Origin: Rostratula benghalensis
Taxonomy: Eukaryota; Chordata; Aves; Charadriiformes; Rostratulidae
DNA: 64,000 nucleotides
Assembly (NCBI GenBank): GCA_013399305.1
Contig: VXAI01000049.1
Location: 1,299,835 to 1,363,834, forward strand
Reading direction: 5' to 3'
In this document: one piece after another, positions 51,724-62,200 of the stretch
How positions within the stretch are numbered: position 1 is the first letter of the stretch
How the letters are laid out: the number at the start of each line of letters is the position of its first letter
Program-made: the position numbers and the translations under genes
The notes under the pieces: generated by a model
What the model saw: only the letters and a program-made list of their open reading frames with translations
Told to the model about the DNA's origin: nothing
The model's database searches: none

Positions 51724-52058
51724 TTGCACTAGGAAGGGTTTTCCTAATTCGGCAGTATCCACGTCTAAATTCTGCTGGATGTCCTAAGCCACACCTGGCT
51801 GGGTGTTTCTATGCAAAATGTATGATTATAGGCAAAAATCAGTTACTGTCATCTGCTGTGGTTTTTATTATGTTGCTATTCATTGGGGTTGTGTTTATTC
51901 CTGGAGCCTAGGTGGTGACATCTGCAAGTCCTAGTTCTAGCTAAATTTTAGCAAAAGAGAGACCATCTTAATGTATTACTTGTTTTACATGCACAGAGTT
52001 AGCAAATGAGTTCCAATGGCAAAAGAAAGTTTATTTATACGTCAGAAATTACAGTAAT

Positions 52059-52705
52059 ATAGAATCATAGAATGGTTAGAGTTGGAAGGGACCTTAAAGT
52101 TCATCATGCTCTGGGCAGGGACACCTCCCACCAGATCAGGTTGCTCCAAGCCCCATCCAGCCTTGCCTTGAACCCCTCCAGGGATGGGGGAGCCACAGCT
52201 TCTCTGGGCAACCTGGGCCAGGGTCTCACCACCCTCACAGGGAAGACTTTCTAATATCTAATGTGAATTTCCCCCCTTTCAGTTTAAAACCATTACGCCC
52301 CATCCTATTGCTCCTCTCCCTGATGAAGAGTCCCTTCCCAGCAATCCTGTAGCCCCTGTCAGGTACTAGAAGAGCACTATAAGGTCTTCCCAGAGCCTTG
52401 TCTTCTACAGGTTGAACAACCCTAACTCTTTCAGCCTGTCTTCATAGGAGAGGTGCTCCAGCCCTCTGATTGTTTCTGTGGCCCTCCACTGGACCTATCC
52501 AACAGGTCCATGTCCTTCCTATGCTGAGGACTCCAGAGCTGGACACAGTACTCCAGGTGGGGTCTCACCAGGAGAAACCTGCTGAGAGACATCTCCCTCG
52601 ACCTGCTGGCCACGCTTCTTCTGATGCAGCCCAGGCTGGCTTTCTGGGCTGCCAGTGTGCTCTTGCAGCTCGTGTTGAGCTTCTCATCCATGAGTGTCAT
52701 CCCTC
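52059..52705 (-). mobile_element. CR1 LINE fragment, longest in the window
   Basis: Antisense CR1 remnant of about 650 bp. The 3' end is atagaatcatagaatggtta at 52059. Going inward: gttggaagggaccttaaagt, ggttgctccaagccccatcc, cttctctgggcaacctgggc, tctttcagcctgtcttcata, tactccaggtggggtctcac and gctggctttctgggctgcca. The last blocks encode the end of the reverse transcriptase ORF in intact CR1; here the frame is broken and 5' truncated near 52705. Confidence 0.93.
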
Positions 52706-55700
52706 TGTCCAAGGGCAGTTGGGGAATTTTGGCTTTGTTTTGTGTGTAAATGGCATTTTGAAGCTATGTTAGCTCATGAGAACATGTCCTGTGGTAAAAG
52801 CAGTGCATATGTTGCTGTCTATGTTGAGACCTAGCTAAATCCATTGCACTGAATTTGATCTTTATTTGCATAAATGCAATCTGACTGAAACCAATCTTGC
52901 AGTTTTACTGTGTCCCATGGAAGATGATGTGCCTCATAAATTCCAGTTTAATAAGGCAAACATTCATAGGATCTTTCAAGTTTTCATAGAAGGAGAAACA
53001 AAGAGTTGTCTGGTTGATCCACATGGTTAGGAAGAACTAGTTGTGACCTGAATGTACCCTGAGTGCTCAAATACAGAAGGCAAACTAATAAAAAAAATTT
53101 ATAACCGATTTCATAAGTTCGGAGGTCTGATTAATGATTATCTTTTGAGTTGACTGTAATATGTCTTTTACACAGCAGTTAAAACAAAATTCCTGTATAA
53201 ACCAAAGATGTAGCTCTCTGGCTCAGTAAAAAAAGATGACTGGCTAAGAACAAATAGGAAAATTAACCCATTTTTATTTTGTGTTGAAACGTATCATGAA
53301 GAAAACTTTTAGACAGAAGGGTTTGGGGACCAAATGTATATAAACATTCAGATTTTCCAAATGTTTGAACTGCGCTGTTGGAAATTCTTCAATGCAATTA
53401 CATGTGCTTGTTTACTAAAATTTTACTAAATTAGACAGCATTTTGGGACATGGCAGTTTAGTCCCAAGAGTTTGATGTTTTGGTTTGTTTTTTTTTTCAT
53501 TTACATTGGCCGAGTTTGTGCATACCAGTGGCATCTGGTGACAAATCAATGTGCACGGTGGGATATTCACTTTTTGGAGGCACAGCTAGAGCAGGTTTCA
53601 AAACCATGTACAAGATAGGACAGCACATTGATTAAAGCAAAGTAACAACGTTCTTACTGTTTGTTTCAAGTATAGTTCTGAAAGAAATAATCTGTTGACA
53701 TTAACAGGCTGAGGAATTTATAGTAAGTCTCATAAAAAATCAGTAGCAGGTTTGGGCCAGTTTAGACTTCTCTGGGCAAGAGGGATGGTCTTGGGATGAT
53801 TAATTTGGCTGAGAAAAGTGCAGAGTAAGGGGACTTCACAAATATTTATTTGGAGATATTCCTCTGGACTGAAAGAGTAAGATGGGGGGTGAAATTTGGA
53901 GGCTCCAGGAGAAACCCTTGAGTGCCAGCTCTAATTGTCCTGACCAGCTTCAACTTTTCTGGATCCTTTCCAGGATGAGTTTTAGCTGGTGTTTAAGCTG
54001 TAATGTTTAAGACATTTTGAGTTTGTTCTGTGTGACTATTGCTGCAGTGGAAACAAATGGCTGTTTGGTACACTGGGAAGGCTGCATTTGCTGTAAGAGT
54101 TGATAGAAGAATAGCCTCTGCTTGGAATCATTAGTTTGCTTTTACCTTGCACTATGTTAACCTCTTTGCTGAAAAGTGTAAGCAACAACTTTTTTTTTAG
54201 GACACTTTTTTTTTCAAGGGCTAAACTCCCTGTCATATCCTCCTGCCAAGAGTTACAAAACTAAAACTATTTATTGCCTTTTTCTGTTGCCCAGGTTCTG
54301 TGCCTTTTGAACTAGTCATTTCTCCTTATCTTACGCTGAATTTTTAATGATTGTAAAGTACCAGTTTGTTGAGCAGGAGAATGTTACTTCTCAAGCACAA
54401 CAGAAATGAACTCCAATGATTCAAATTTGAAGTCTAAGAGAAATCACAGTTAACAGTATTTATATTAAATATGTATATATCTTCAAAATGACACTTATTT
54501 AGGTTGAGATTCTACCTCATAGTAAGATGAACATATTAGGCAAGAAAGGCGTTCAAAGCAATATACAAAAAAGAGCGGTTCATTAAAATTTTCAACGTTT
54601 CAACATCGTTCTTACCAGAGTCCTTTTCTCTTCAACAGTGATCCTGACAACATCATCATATCCTTTGATATATTATGTTACACATGTCTTTAGAAGCCAC
54701 TTAGGTGTTGGAAATTCATGGCAAGACCTACGCTATTCTTTGGTGAATCTATGTCACTACAATTAGGCTAAGATATTTTGCATTTTTTATACCAAGTAAA
54801 AATATGTATTATAGCTTTCAAAGTGTAATGGTAGCTGCTTCTTACAGTCGTCCCCTCATTTACCAGTGCAAGAAATCATCATCATATCATGACTAAGAAA
54901 AAGTGACCTTTGTAATTTTACTTGTAAGAATGTGTCTACCTCTGGTGCTCAAATAATTCCAGTGATTTCATGTTATTTACTGACTTTAAGTATGTGAATA
55001 CAGGCTTTTTCCCTATAATACAGTAGTAAGAGTTTAATGCTACTGTGTCTTCCATAGTTTTTTTCTTGTACCATATACACAGGTTCCAGCTACAGGACAG
55101 GACGAGAACATGACATCTGTTTAGGGATTGTCTGAAAAAGTTGGAATGGTTTGTTTTATCTGAAAATGGGTACCTCCTCTGATACTTCTTCCTGTCGAGA
55201 TTCAAGTGACTCTTGTTCTCCCAAATAAGCTTGATTAAATACTATTTGACAACTAATGCTTTTGCAAAGTGTTGCTGTTGTGTGGCAATGAGTGGTATTT
55301 TGGATATTTTATAAAAGTGAGCTCTATAATTTGTTTTAATACTCTCTCCAAGGATTTGTAAGAGTAATTCTGCAAAAACAGTTTTTATACTTTTAGGCCA
55401 TAATGTGTAGCTGAAAGAAACTTGTATCTTAATTTCAAAAGAATCTAATTAATAAAACATTTTTAAACCAAAAAATATAACTAATCAAAATAATTAGAAT
55501 GTACAATAGCAAAGTGCAGTTGTTCACTGATACATATTAGCTAGAAAAAGAATAATTATGTTTTTTCTGAAACTAACTGGCAAAACTCAACTGCACTCAT
55601 GTTTTATTAAAAGCCACTTTCATTGCACTGGCTGTTTTCTCTGAAATGTAATTTACATTTCCATCTGCAAGTACTTACAAAATTCTGTAGATAACTTCCA

Positions 55701-57800
55701 GTTGTCAGTACTTTTATACTATAAACTTTTCCTTGGTATATGCTGAAAAATTGAATGACGATTAAACATGCTTTAAATATCTGTCTTTGTTGACTTACAA
55801 GATTGTAGCACAATGTGTTAATGAGATTTGCTGAATTATTTTCTGCCCACTTACTTTATTTTGGCACTCCCTCTATGCCCTTTTACAACTAGATTTCTTC
55901 ACGTTTCTAGTATACTGGTTATTTATAGTTCCAGCTATGACATAGCTTCCTGTTACTGGGTGAAGTACGTAAATACAAATTCCAAATCAGAAATACCGAA
56001 TGGCAAAGCTGGGTCCAGTCTGGATCTGTGCTGGATTTCAGTGCAGTTTAACAGCACCAAACCATTCAGCAAGCAGGTATCAAACAAAAATGGAATAAGC
56101 ACCAGAACTGATGACCCAGAGAAGCTGTGGAGTACCCAACTCTGCAGACTTGCGGCAGAGTTCTTGCTCTCTTACCTCCATTTTGCAACAGTTCACCTGA
56201 GTAAGCCTTACTGAGCTCACCCTCTGTGGGGTTTGGGCAAAGATGAATTTTCTACCTCCTCTGATGCACTGAATAGTTTGGGAAATCCCAGCATTCCTGG
56301 GATATGACGCTATGATGTATAATTTTAGTTTGGGAATGGAATTTAGCTCATTGTAGGATGTTTAGATAATTCCAGTGGTGTTTGTACTTAGGCAAGCTGA
56401 TGCTCTGTCACAAACTTTATCCCTTGCACAGAGCACAAATATTGAGGGACTTACCTGAAATCCATTAAAAGCTGATGTGTATGCTTACCTTAGGTGGCAC
56501 CTCTCTTACTTATTTTCTTTATTTCTCCTGAGAGGCTGGAGAGAAGAAGAAAAGGAAGGTCATTTTTTAGAGTTTATGTCCAGTAGATGTTGTTCCCTTA
56601 GTTTTCAAAAAAGAGTTTTCTCAGGTAACTCACTGAAGACTCAAGATGAGGCTATTAAATGGAAAGACCTCAGACACTAATCTCTGAAATTAAGGCAAGA
56701 TTTTAAGTCATTCATTCAGAAACAATTTATGAAACAGGCAAAAAAAAAAAAGTCTTATGTTGTTACATCATTGCTGGACATTTTTAAAGTCTGTGGCTTA
56801 GAGCATAACTGATTCTTGTCTAGGCAGCAGGACAGATTGGGTGACCTTGTAGAGACCTTCCAAGTTCCCATTTTCCTCAAAAATGCATAGAGGAGTTATT
56901 GGGAGCCAGAGGACATTTCAGGAACATGGTATGATCATACATGATCCCCCATGAGCAAGGGAAGGGGGGAGGCTAATGAATTTAAGCATGGAAAGCAAGA
57001 GACTGATGGTTCCTGTAATTCATTAAAAAGTGTATGATGGTGAAGGGAGATATCTTTCTCTACAGGCTCTAGATGATGCAGTGTAGTCTTATACGTGTTA
57101 AATGTAACCTTAATACTGTCTACTCTTTGTAAAAAAAAAGTTATTCTGTTAGGTATTCTTACATGATGAACAGTTCTTTTACCTAAGTGATGTTCCAGTA
57201 ATTTAAATTACGTTGGGAAACAGGTAACTAAACGTGCAAGTGCCTTGAACTTGTTCTCTGTTCAGCAGTATCTGTTTGTGTAGATCACTGCTACCCAGCA
57301 GGGAATAATTAGCAATGTGTGGTTCGTGTGAGATTTCAGGTAAAGACTGGCACAGAAGCATCCCTTAACAGATTGAGGTCTCTGGAATCTTGAGGAGTTT
57401 GCCAGACCTATGTTTACTGTTCACAAATGTCACTGAAAACAATTGTGATCTAATTATTAACCTGACACACTTCTCAGTGAAGTGCTAACAGGGACATTTG
57501 TGAATCATACATAATGAACCATGTAACATGACCTAAAGAGATTTTTAAATTTTTTTTTTTCCATTTGGCTCTACATAAATACCACCAATTTTAGAAAAGG
57601 ATATGTAATAAGGGGTTTTCAAGTGCCCTGTCTCTCACTGGAGAATGAGGGAGAAGAAAAGCCATCTTCTGGGTTAGCAGCTGGTGATTTTTTCCTTTTC
57701 TTTTTTTTCTCCTCTGTGAAGTAGCTCTAAGAATCCACATTCTGTGAAATGCCTGGTCACTTACTGTCACAAATTCTACATCCTGAAAGTTTAAAGTTAA
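52706..57800. other. AT-rich non-coding block
   Basis: No recognisable gene. A candidate exon at 55935-56076 is listed separately. A vague CR1-tail resemblance near 56830-56875 was not called. A-rich and T-rich runs occur throughout. Confidence 0.5.
55935..56076 (+). other. candidate exon, unidentified
   Basis: A plausible acceptor (tatttatagttccag, ending at 55934) and donor (CAG|GTATCA) bound 142 bases with 47 full open codons. The translation begins YDIASCYWVKYVNTNSKSEI and ends STKPFSKQ, with mixed composition and no low complexity. The frame continues as a 128-residue open stretch to 56214, which is near what chance gives in this much sequence. No domain recognised. Confidence 0.2.
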
Positions 57801-58125
57801 CTACCTGACAGGAGGGTGTAGAGAGGTGGTGCTGGCCTCTTCTCCCAAGTGAATCATGACAGGACCAGAGGAAATGGTTTGAAGTTGTGGCAGGGCAGGT
57901 TTAGACTGGATATTGGGAAGAATTACTTTAGTGAAAGAGTGGTCAGGCACTGGAACAGCCTGCCCAGGGAGGTGGTGGAGTCACCATCCCAGGAGGTATT
58001 TCAGACATATGTGGATGTGGCACTTCAGGCCATGCTCTAGTCGTCAAGATCTAAGGGGTTTGGTGTGTGTGTGGTTGGACTCAGTGATCTTAGAGGTCCT
58101 TCCCAACCATGATGATTCTGGGAAT
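57801..58125 (+). mobile_element. CR1 LINE fragment upstream of the CpG island
   Basis: Sense CR1 3' end: ggagggtgtagagaggtggt, gcctcttctcccaagtgaat, aacagcctgcccagggaggt, gtggttggactcagtgatct and gaggtccttcccaaccatga. It ends about 200 bp before the CpG island and shares its subfamily with the antisense copy at 12.3 kb. The 63- and 143-residue frames here are not genes. Confidence 0.92.
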
Positions 58126-58339
58126 GTTTGTTATATTTATATCTACTTAGCATTGACTCCTTTAATTTGGATAAAGTTCCTTTGTCTTTTGGCTACACAG
58201 ATGTTTGCTTCCAGTACTACCACTATAGCTGGAAGAAGTATTTCCCATAAAAAATTTGCTCCCCATATTGTTATTGTTTATCAGACAGGGATACATTTTT
58301 TTTTTAAAATGTTTACTTACACTAGGGTTTTTTTTGTCC

Positions 58340-58865
58340 CGTAGCCTTTCCCAGCGAGGCCGGAGCAGAGGTAAGAGTTGAGGCCGCCGTGTCCCTCATC
58401 GCCCCTCTCCCGCGCTCGCCGTGCTGTGGGAGAGGGGGGGCGGCCTGGGGCGGGCGTTCACGGCTGTGGGGGCTCAAGGGGACGGTCCCTTGGCTGGCGG
58501 CGGCGCTGATGGCGGGTGTCGGGTCTCTGCGGGCGCCCTGCGCCGCGCGATTCGAGGCCGGAGAAAGAGCTCGGGCTCCGTCTTCCCGCTCCCGCCTGAA
58601 GCACAGGAAGGGCCCGGCCCGGCCGAGCTCCGCGCCGTCGACGTCGGCGAGAGGCACGGGTACATGGCGGGCGTCGATAAGGTAGGGGCGGGCCCTGCGG
58701 GGCCGGGCGGCCGCGGCCCCCTCAGCCGGCCTGGCCCGGGAGTGCTGAGGGCCCTGAGGCAGCGCCCTTTTCGCGCCTCGTTGGTGTGAGGGGCCTGTGG
58801 TGGTCTTACTAGCTGCGCCCTCAGCCGTTCGGCTCTTCCTCGTTCAGGCTTCTCGCGTTTTGTTA
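58340..58865 (+). promoter_or_regulatory. CpG-island promoter
   Basis: Composition changes sharply from AT-rich to very GC-rich with dense, undepleted CpG from about 58340 to 58865; nothing else in the window resembles it. GC boxes (ggggcggg) occur at 58447 and 58685, and an E2F-like ttttcgcgcc at 58768-58777. There is no TATA box. This is the standard look of a vertebrate housekeeping promoter with the first exon inside the island. Donor candidates AG|GTAAGA (58370/58371) and AAG|GTAGGG (58681/58682) both point to transcription on the + strand. Confidence 0.85.
58664..58681 (+). CDS. possible first coding segment of an unidentified gene
   Basis: Inside the CpG island an ATG at 58664 opens six codons, MAGVDK, ending in phase 0 exactly at a donor (AAG|GTAGGG). 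The rest would be in exons to the right. An alternative ATG at 58509, in another frame, reads about 57 codons, arginine- and serine-rich (MAGVGSLRAPCAARFEAGER...), to the same donor. Neither ATG has a good context (T at -3 for 58664; C at -3 for 58509, with G at +4 in both). The first exon may also be wholly non-coding and end at 58370 or 58681. I do not recognise the gene from six residues. No following exon could be identified before 64000, so intron 1 would exceed 5 kb. Confidence 0.25.
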
Positions 58866-58899
58866 AATAAGTCACGTTCCTTAAATTAAGGTATGTTCT

Positions 58900-59278
58900 G
58901 GGCTGAGAGAGTTGGGGCTGTTGGAGAAGAGCCGGGGAGACCTTATTGTGGCCTTCCAGTTCCTAGAGGAGGCCTACAGGAAAGATGGGGGATGAACTTT
59001 TAAGCAGGGCCTGTTGCAACCTACCAAGAGGGAATGGCTTTAAACTAAAAGAAGGAATTTTTGGATTAGGTATAGGGAAGAAATTTTTTTACAGTAAGGG
59101 TGGTGAAACATTGGCCAGAGAGGTGGTAGATAGATGTGCCATCCCTGGAAATGTTCAGTGTTAGGTTAGGACAGAACTCTGAGCAACCTGATCTAATTAA
59201 AGATGTTCCTGTTCGTTCTGGGTGGGATCGGACTAGGTGACCTTTGAAGGTCCATTCCAACCCAAATTATTTTGTGAC
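58900..59278 (+). mobile_element. CR1 LINE fragment just downstream of the CpG island
   Basis: Sense CR1 remnant: ctgagagagttggggctgtt, gaagagccggggagacctta, aatggctttaaactaaaaga, catccctggaaatgttcagt and ggtccattccaacccaaatt, ending ttattttgtgactt. It is more diverged than the copies at 4.5 and 52.1 kb, so probably older. It starts about 35 bp after the island fades and would lie in intron 1. Confidence 0.9.
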
Positions 59279-62200
59279 TTGTGGTTTTTGGTCATGCAGA
59301 TATTATGTCAAGTAGGGAGAATGAATGTTTGGAAAAATCCTTTTGATTTATTCTGAAGAAACAGGACTTGTATGATTTCACTGGTGATAAATATTCTTAG
59401 TTTATTCCACCTCTGTCTCGTTCCTAAATGTGAAATGATTAAAGATTACAAAGATACTGGTTTAGTGCAAACAGGGAGGTTGGTGAATTAGCAGCCCTGC
59501 ATAGGGAAAAAGTGGGCAAACTGTGAGCAGCTTACCAGTTCTGAGCCTGTGAGTACTTTGGTCTGTGTGTGTTCACTGGCCAACTCATCAGCACATGTAT
59601 CGCTTTTGGGTAAGTACAGTATGTGCTGCCACTCGCCCTGACAGATAAGTAACAGAGCTGTGGGAGGATGCTGGCCAGGGGATGAGTAATACAGAAAGGA
59701 AAGTAGTAAAAAATAAAACTCTGGATTTTAGCTGGGAGTAGCAGGAATACAGAAGGGACCGATCAGAAAAAGGCAATACAAATTCGATTTATCTCCCTGT
59801 TTAAGTGAAAAGTAATTTTCTGTGAAAATAGAGATAACACACTGCAGACTAGAAATACAGTGGTATTCCTAGTGAGCCAGAATAAGTTTGTTTTAGCCAA
59901 ATAAGGCTGGTTTGAATGTTCACTTAACTTCTTTCACATAGCACAATCTTTGGATGGTAAGAAGCTCATGTTCCATTCATTGTCTCTGCATTGTCCTTGT
60001 TTTTTCGAAAGCCTTTCAAAAGGGAATAATGGGCTCTCAGAGCACACTACTGGTTTGAGTTTGTTAGTTGTATAGAAATAGTTGCTTCAGGTCTTCATAG
60101 GCAGCTGTATTGTAGGTTAGTTGCAGAAAAATAGGGAACATTTAATAGGGAAATATTTGGGGGAACAGTGTATATTTCTGGGTAGCCTTTCTCCAGGTAA
60201 AAAGTAGTCTATTCTGTACGCAGACACATTCTTTTGCATTAAATGACTTCATGTAGTCATACAAAATATGAGTACCCTATTAGGGTTTAGGAATTCAAAG
60301 GATATAGAAGCAAATTTTACCAAATGAGAAAATAGAAGCCTGAGTAAGAAACTGAAAAAAACCCAAACCACCCAAAAACCTGTTTTGAGAAGGGTACTGT
60401 ACGTATGCTTTTGATAACTCCATCAAACTGCATTTTTCATGGTTTCGGCTCTGTACTTTATGGATGTGGTTTGCTGGTGGGCTGCTCGTTTATACCATGA
60501 AAAAACTTAGAAAATAGCTTTTCATTTTATTCTCTTAAGTGAGCTGGGTTTCAAACTCTACAGATAATTAGATGATCACTAGAAAAATAGGTTGTTTCTT
60601 TTCTGAGTTTTTAGTCACTTTTAAGATGTGTAGTGTACACTTAGAAGTAAACATGTCTTAAGGTATAAGAAGCACAGCTGTGTTTTGTAGGTATCATACA
60701 TTAAAATAAAATCTTTAACTGGCTTTGAACTTGTGCCCCTGTTTGTTTTACTTCAGTCCATCATGAGACAAGTATTTCTTCCCAAGAAATAAGATAATTT
60801 TAGAACCTACTTTCTTTTCACAATAGGAAATCAAAAGTTGTTTAGCACAGGTGTTTCTATGCTTTGGATGAAAGGGAGGAGTATATAGCCTTGAAAACAG
60901 TACTTCCATCTGCTTACAACGTAGCTTTGGGATAGGATATAAAATAGTTAAGTTGCCTGGCTTAAGCTATTCTAAAACGTTGACTTTTTTTTCTATATTA
61001 ATTGTGCTCCTTTGTTCGCGTATGTTTCTGGATTCTCTTTCCCTGCTCAAACCTTGTGTTGTAAAAATAACTATGTAGTTAATAGAAAGCTGGCAGAAAT
61101 TTTGGAAAAGCTGTCTCTCAGTAAAGACAAGACTCCATAAGATGAGTATGGATCTGATAAACGTGTTTGAAATGTTGTGTAAGTTGCAAGATTAGTTTTT
61201 ATATCATTTTTTGTAAGGATCCTGCTCCTTATTTTTTGTTTAAGATTAGAAATACCAAGGGAGGGTACCTTTGGAGATCTGCATCATCTACATCAATATG
61301 TGTTTATTTTATGAAGATACAGAAATACATAATGCTAAACATGGACATAAAGCTTTTGTGTGATTAAAAAAAAAAAAGGAAGAAAAAATCTTCATTACAT
61401 TGTTTTCCTCTAAGTAGTGTAGAATTTGTTAAATTCCATCAAATGAATTAGGGTTTGTGTATTTGCAAATAATTACTGAGAATGGATCTATATTCCTCTC
61501 TGCCTGCATCTACTGATACATAGCAAAGTACATCCTGTTCTGAATTGTTTTAGCGAAGCGGCTCTGTTCTGAAGTCAGACTAGGTACACAAGTATTTTAC
61601 TTTTGATTTGAGATCACACCAGATTTAAAAGATTGTTAAACGTGCAAGTTTATGCAAGTTGGAGATTTTTCTTTATGAAGTTTGTGATTTGTTCCTACCA
61701 CGTGGGGACTTTCAAGCGTGCATTTCTCTGGGTACTTGAAGGCAGTAAATAAATGAAATAGTTGTCATAGTAATGGCATGGTTGTGATATTAATGGCAAT
61801 TATATAAGCCTCTTGAAAGCCTAAGCACAACTTCTAAAATCCTATTAGAAAATGTAGTTGTCTTTCAAATGACAGTATTCGGGTTTGTTTTTTTTTTTTC
61901 TTCCAAGGATGTCAAATACAGGGTGGTGCTGACAGACTTGTGATGAGCATTATTCTCATTTGTCCTTTCTGCAAACCTACTTGTATGGCCTCTTGCAGTA
62001 GAAGTGAATTCTGGTTACAGGTCTGGTTCCAGTGTATTTCCAACTTGTGAAAAGTGGATTTCCTGATATCAGCAATATCATGTGCTTTGTGCTGCAGCAG
62101 GATTACACATGTGCTGCTGTGAAATGTGAAATCAGAGCAGAGCTAGACCTCCCCTGAGAAACACAGGCTATAAATTGTAAAACCTTTAAATGAAGGGGCT

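Larger units (their letters stand above)
43604..52058. other. AT-rich block with candidate exons
   Basis: About 8.5 kb of mostly AT-rich DNA. It holds two adjacent AT-rich inverted repeats near 43955-44000, a 19-A run at 44074-44092, a palindrome at 45097-45118, candidate exons at 45718-45875 (minus), 47389-47433 and 49015-49071 (plus), and a hairpin at 51681-51723. No CR1 is visible in it. Confidence 0.5.

Noticed and set aside
56830..56875. Weak resemblance to a CR1 3' end (gggtgaccttgtagagacct)
   Set aside because: No octamers and too few matching bases to separate it from chance.
57913..58344. 143-residue plus-strand frame, the longest in the window
   Set aside because: It starts in CR1 and runs into AT-rich DNA; no splice signals or familiar sequence.
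58322..58875. Long frames on both strands in the CpG island
   Set aside because: Stops are rare in GC-rich DNA; the proline/arginine/alanine-rich products look like composition artefacts.
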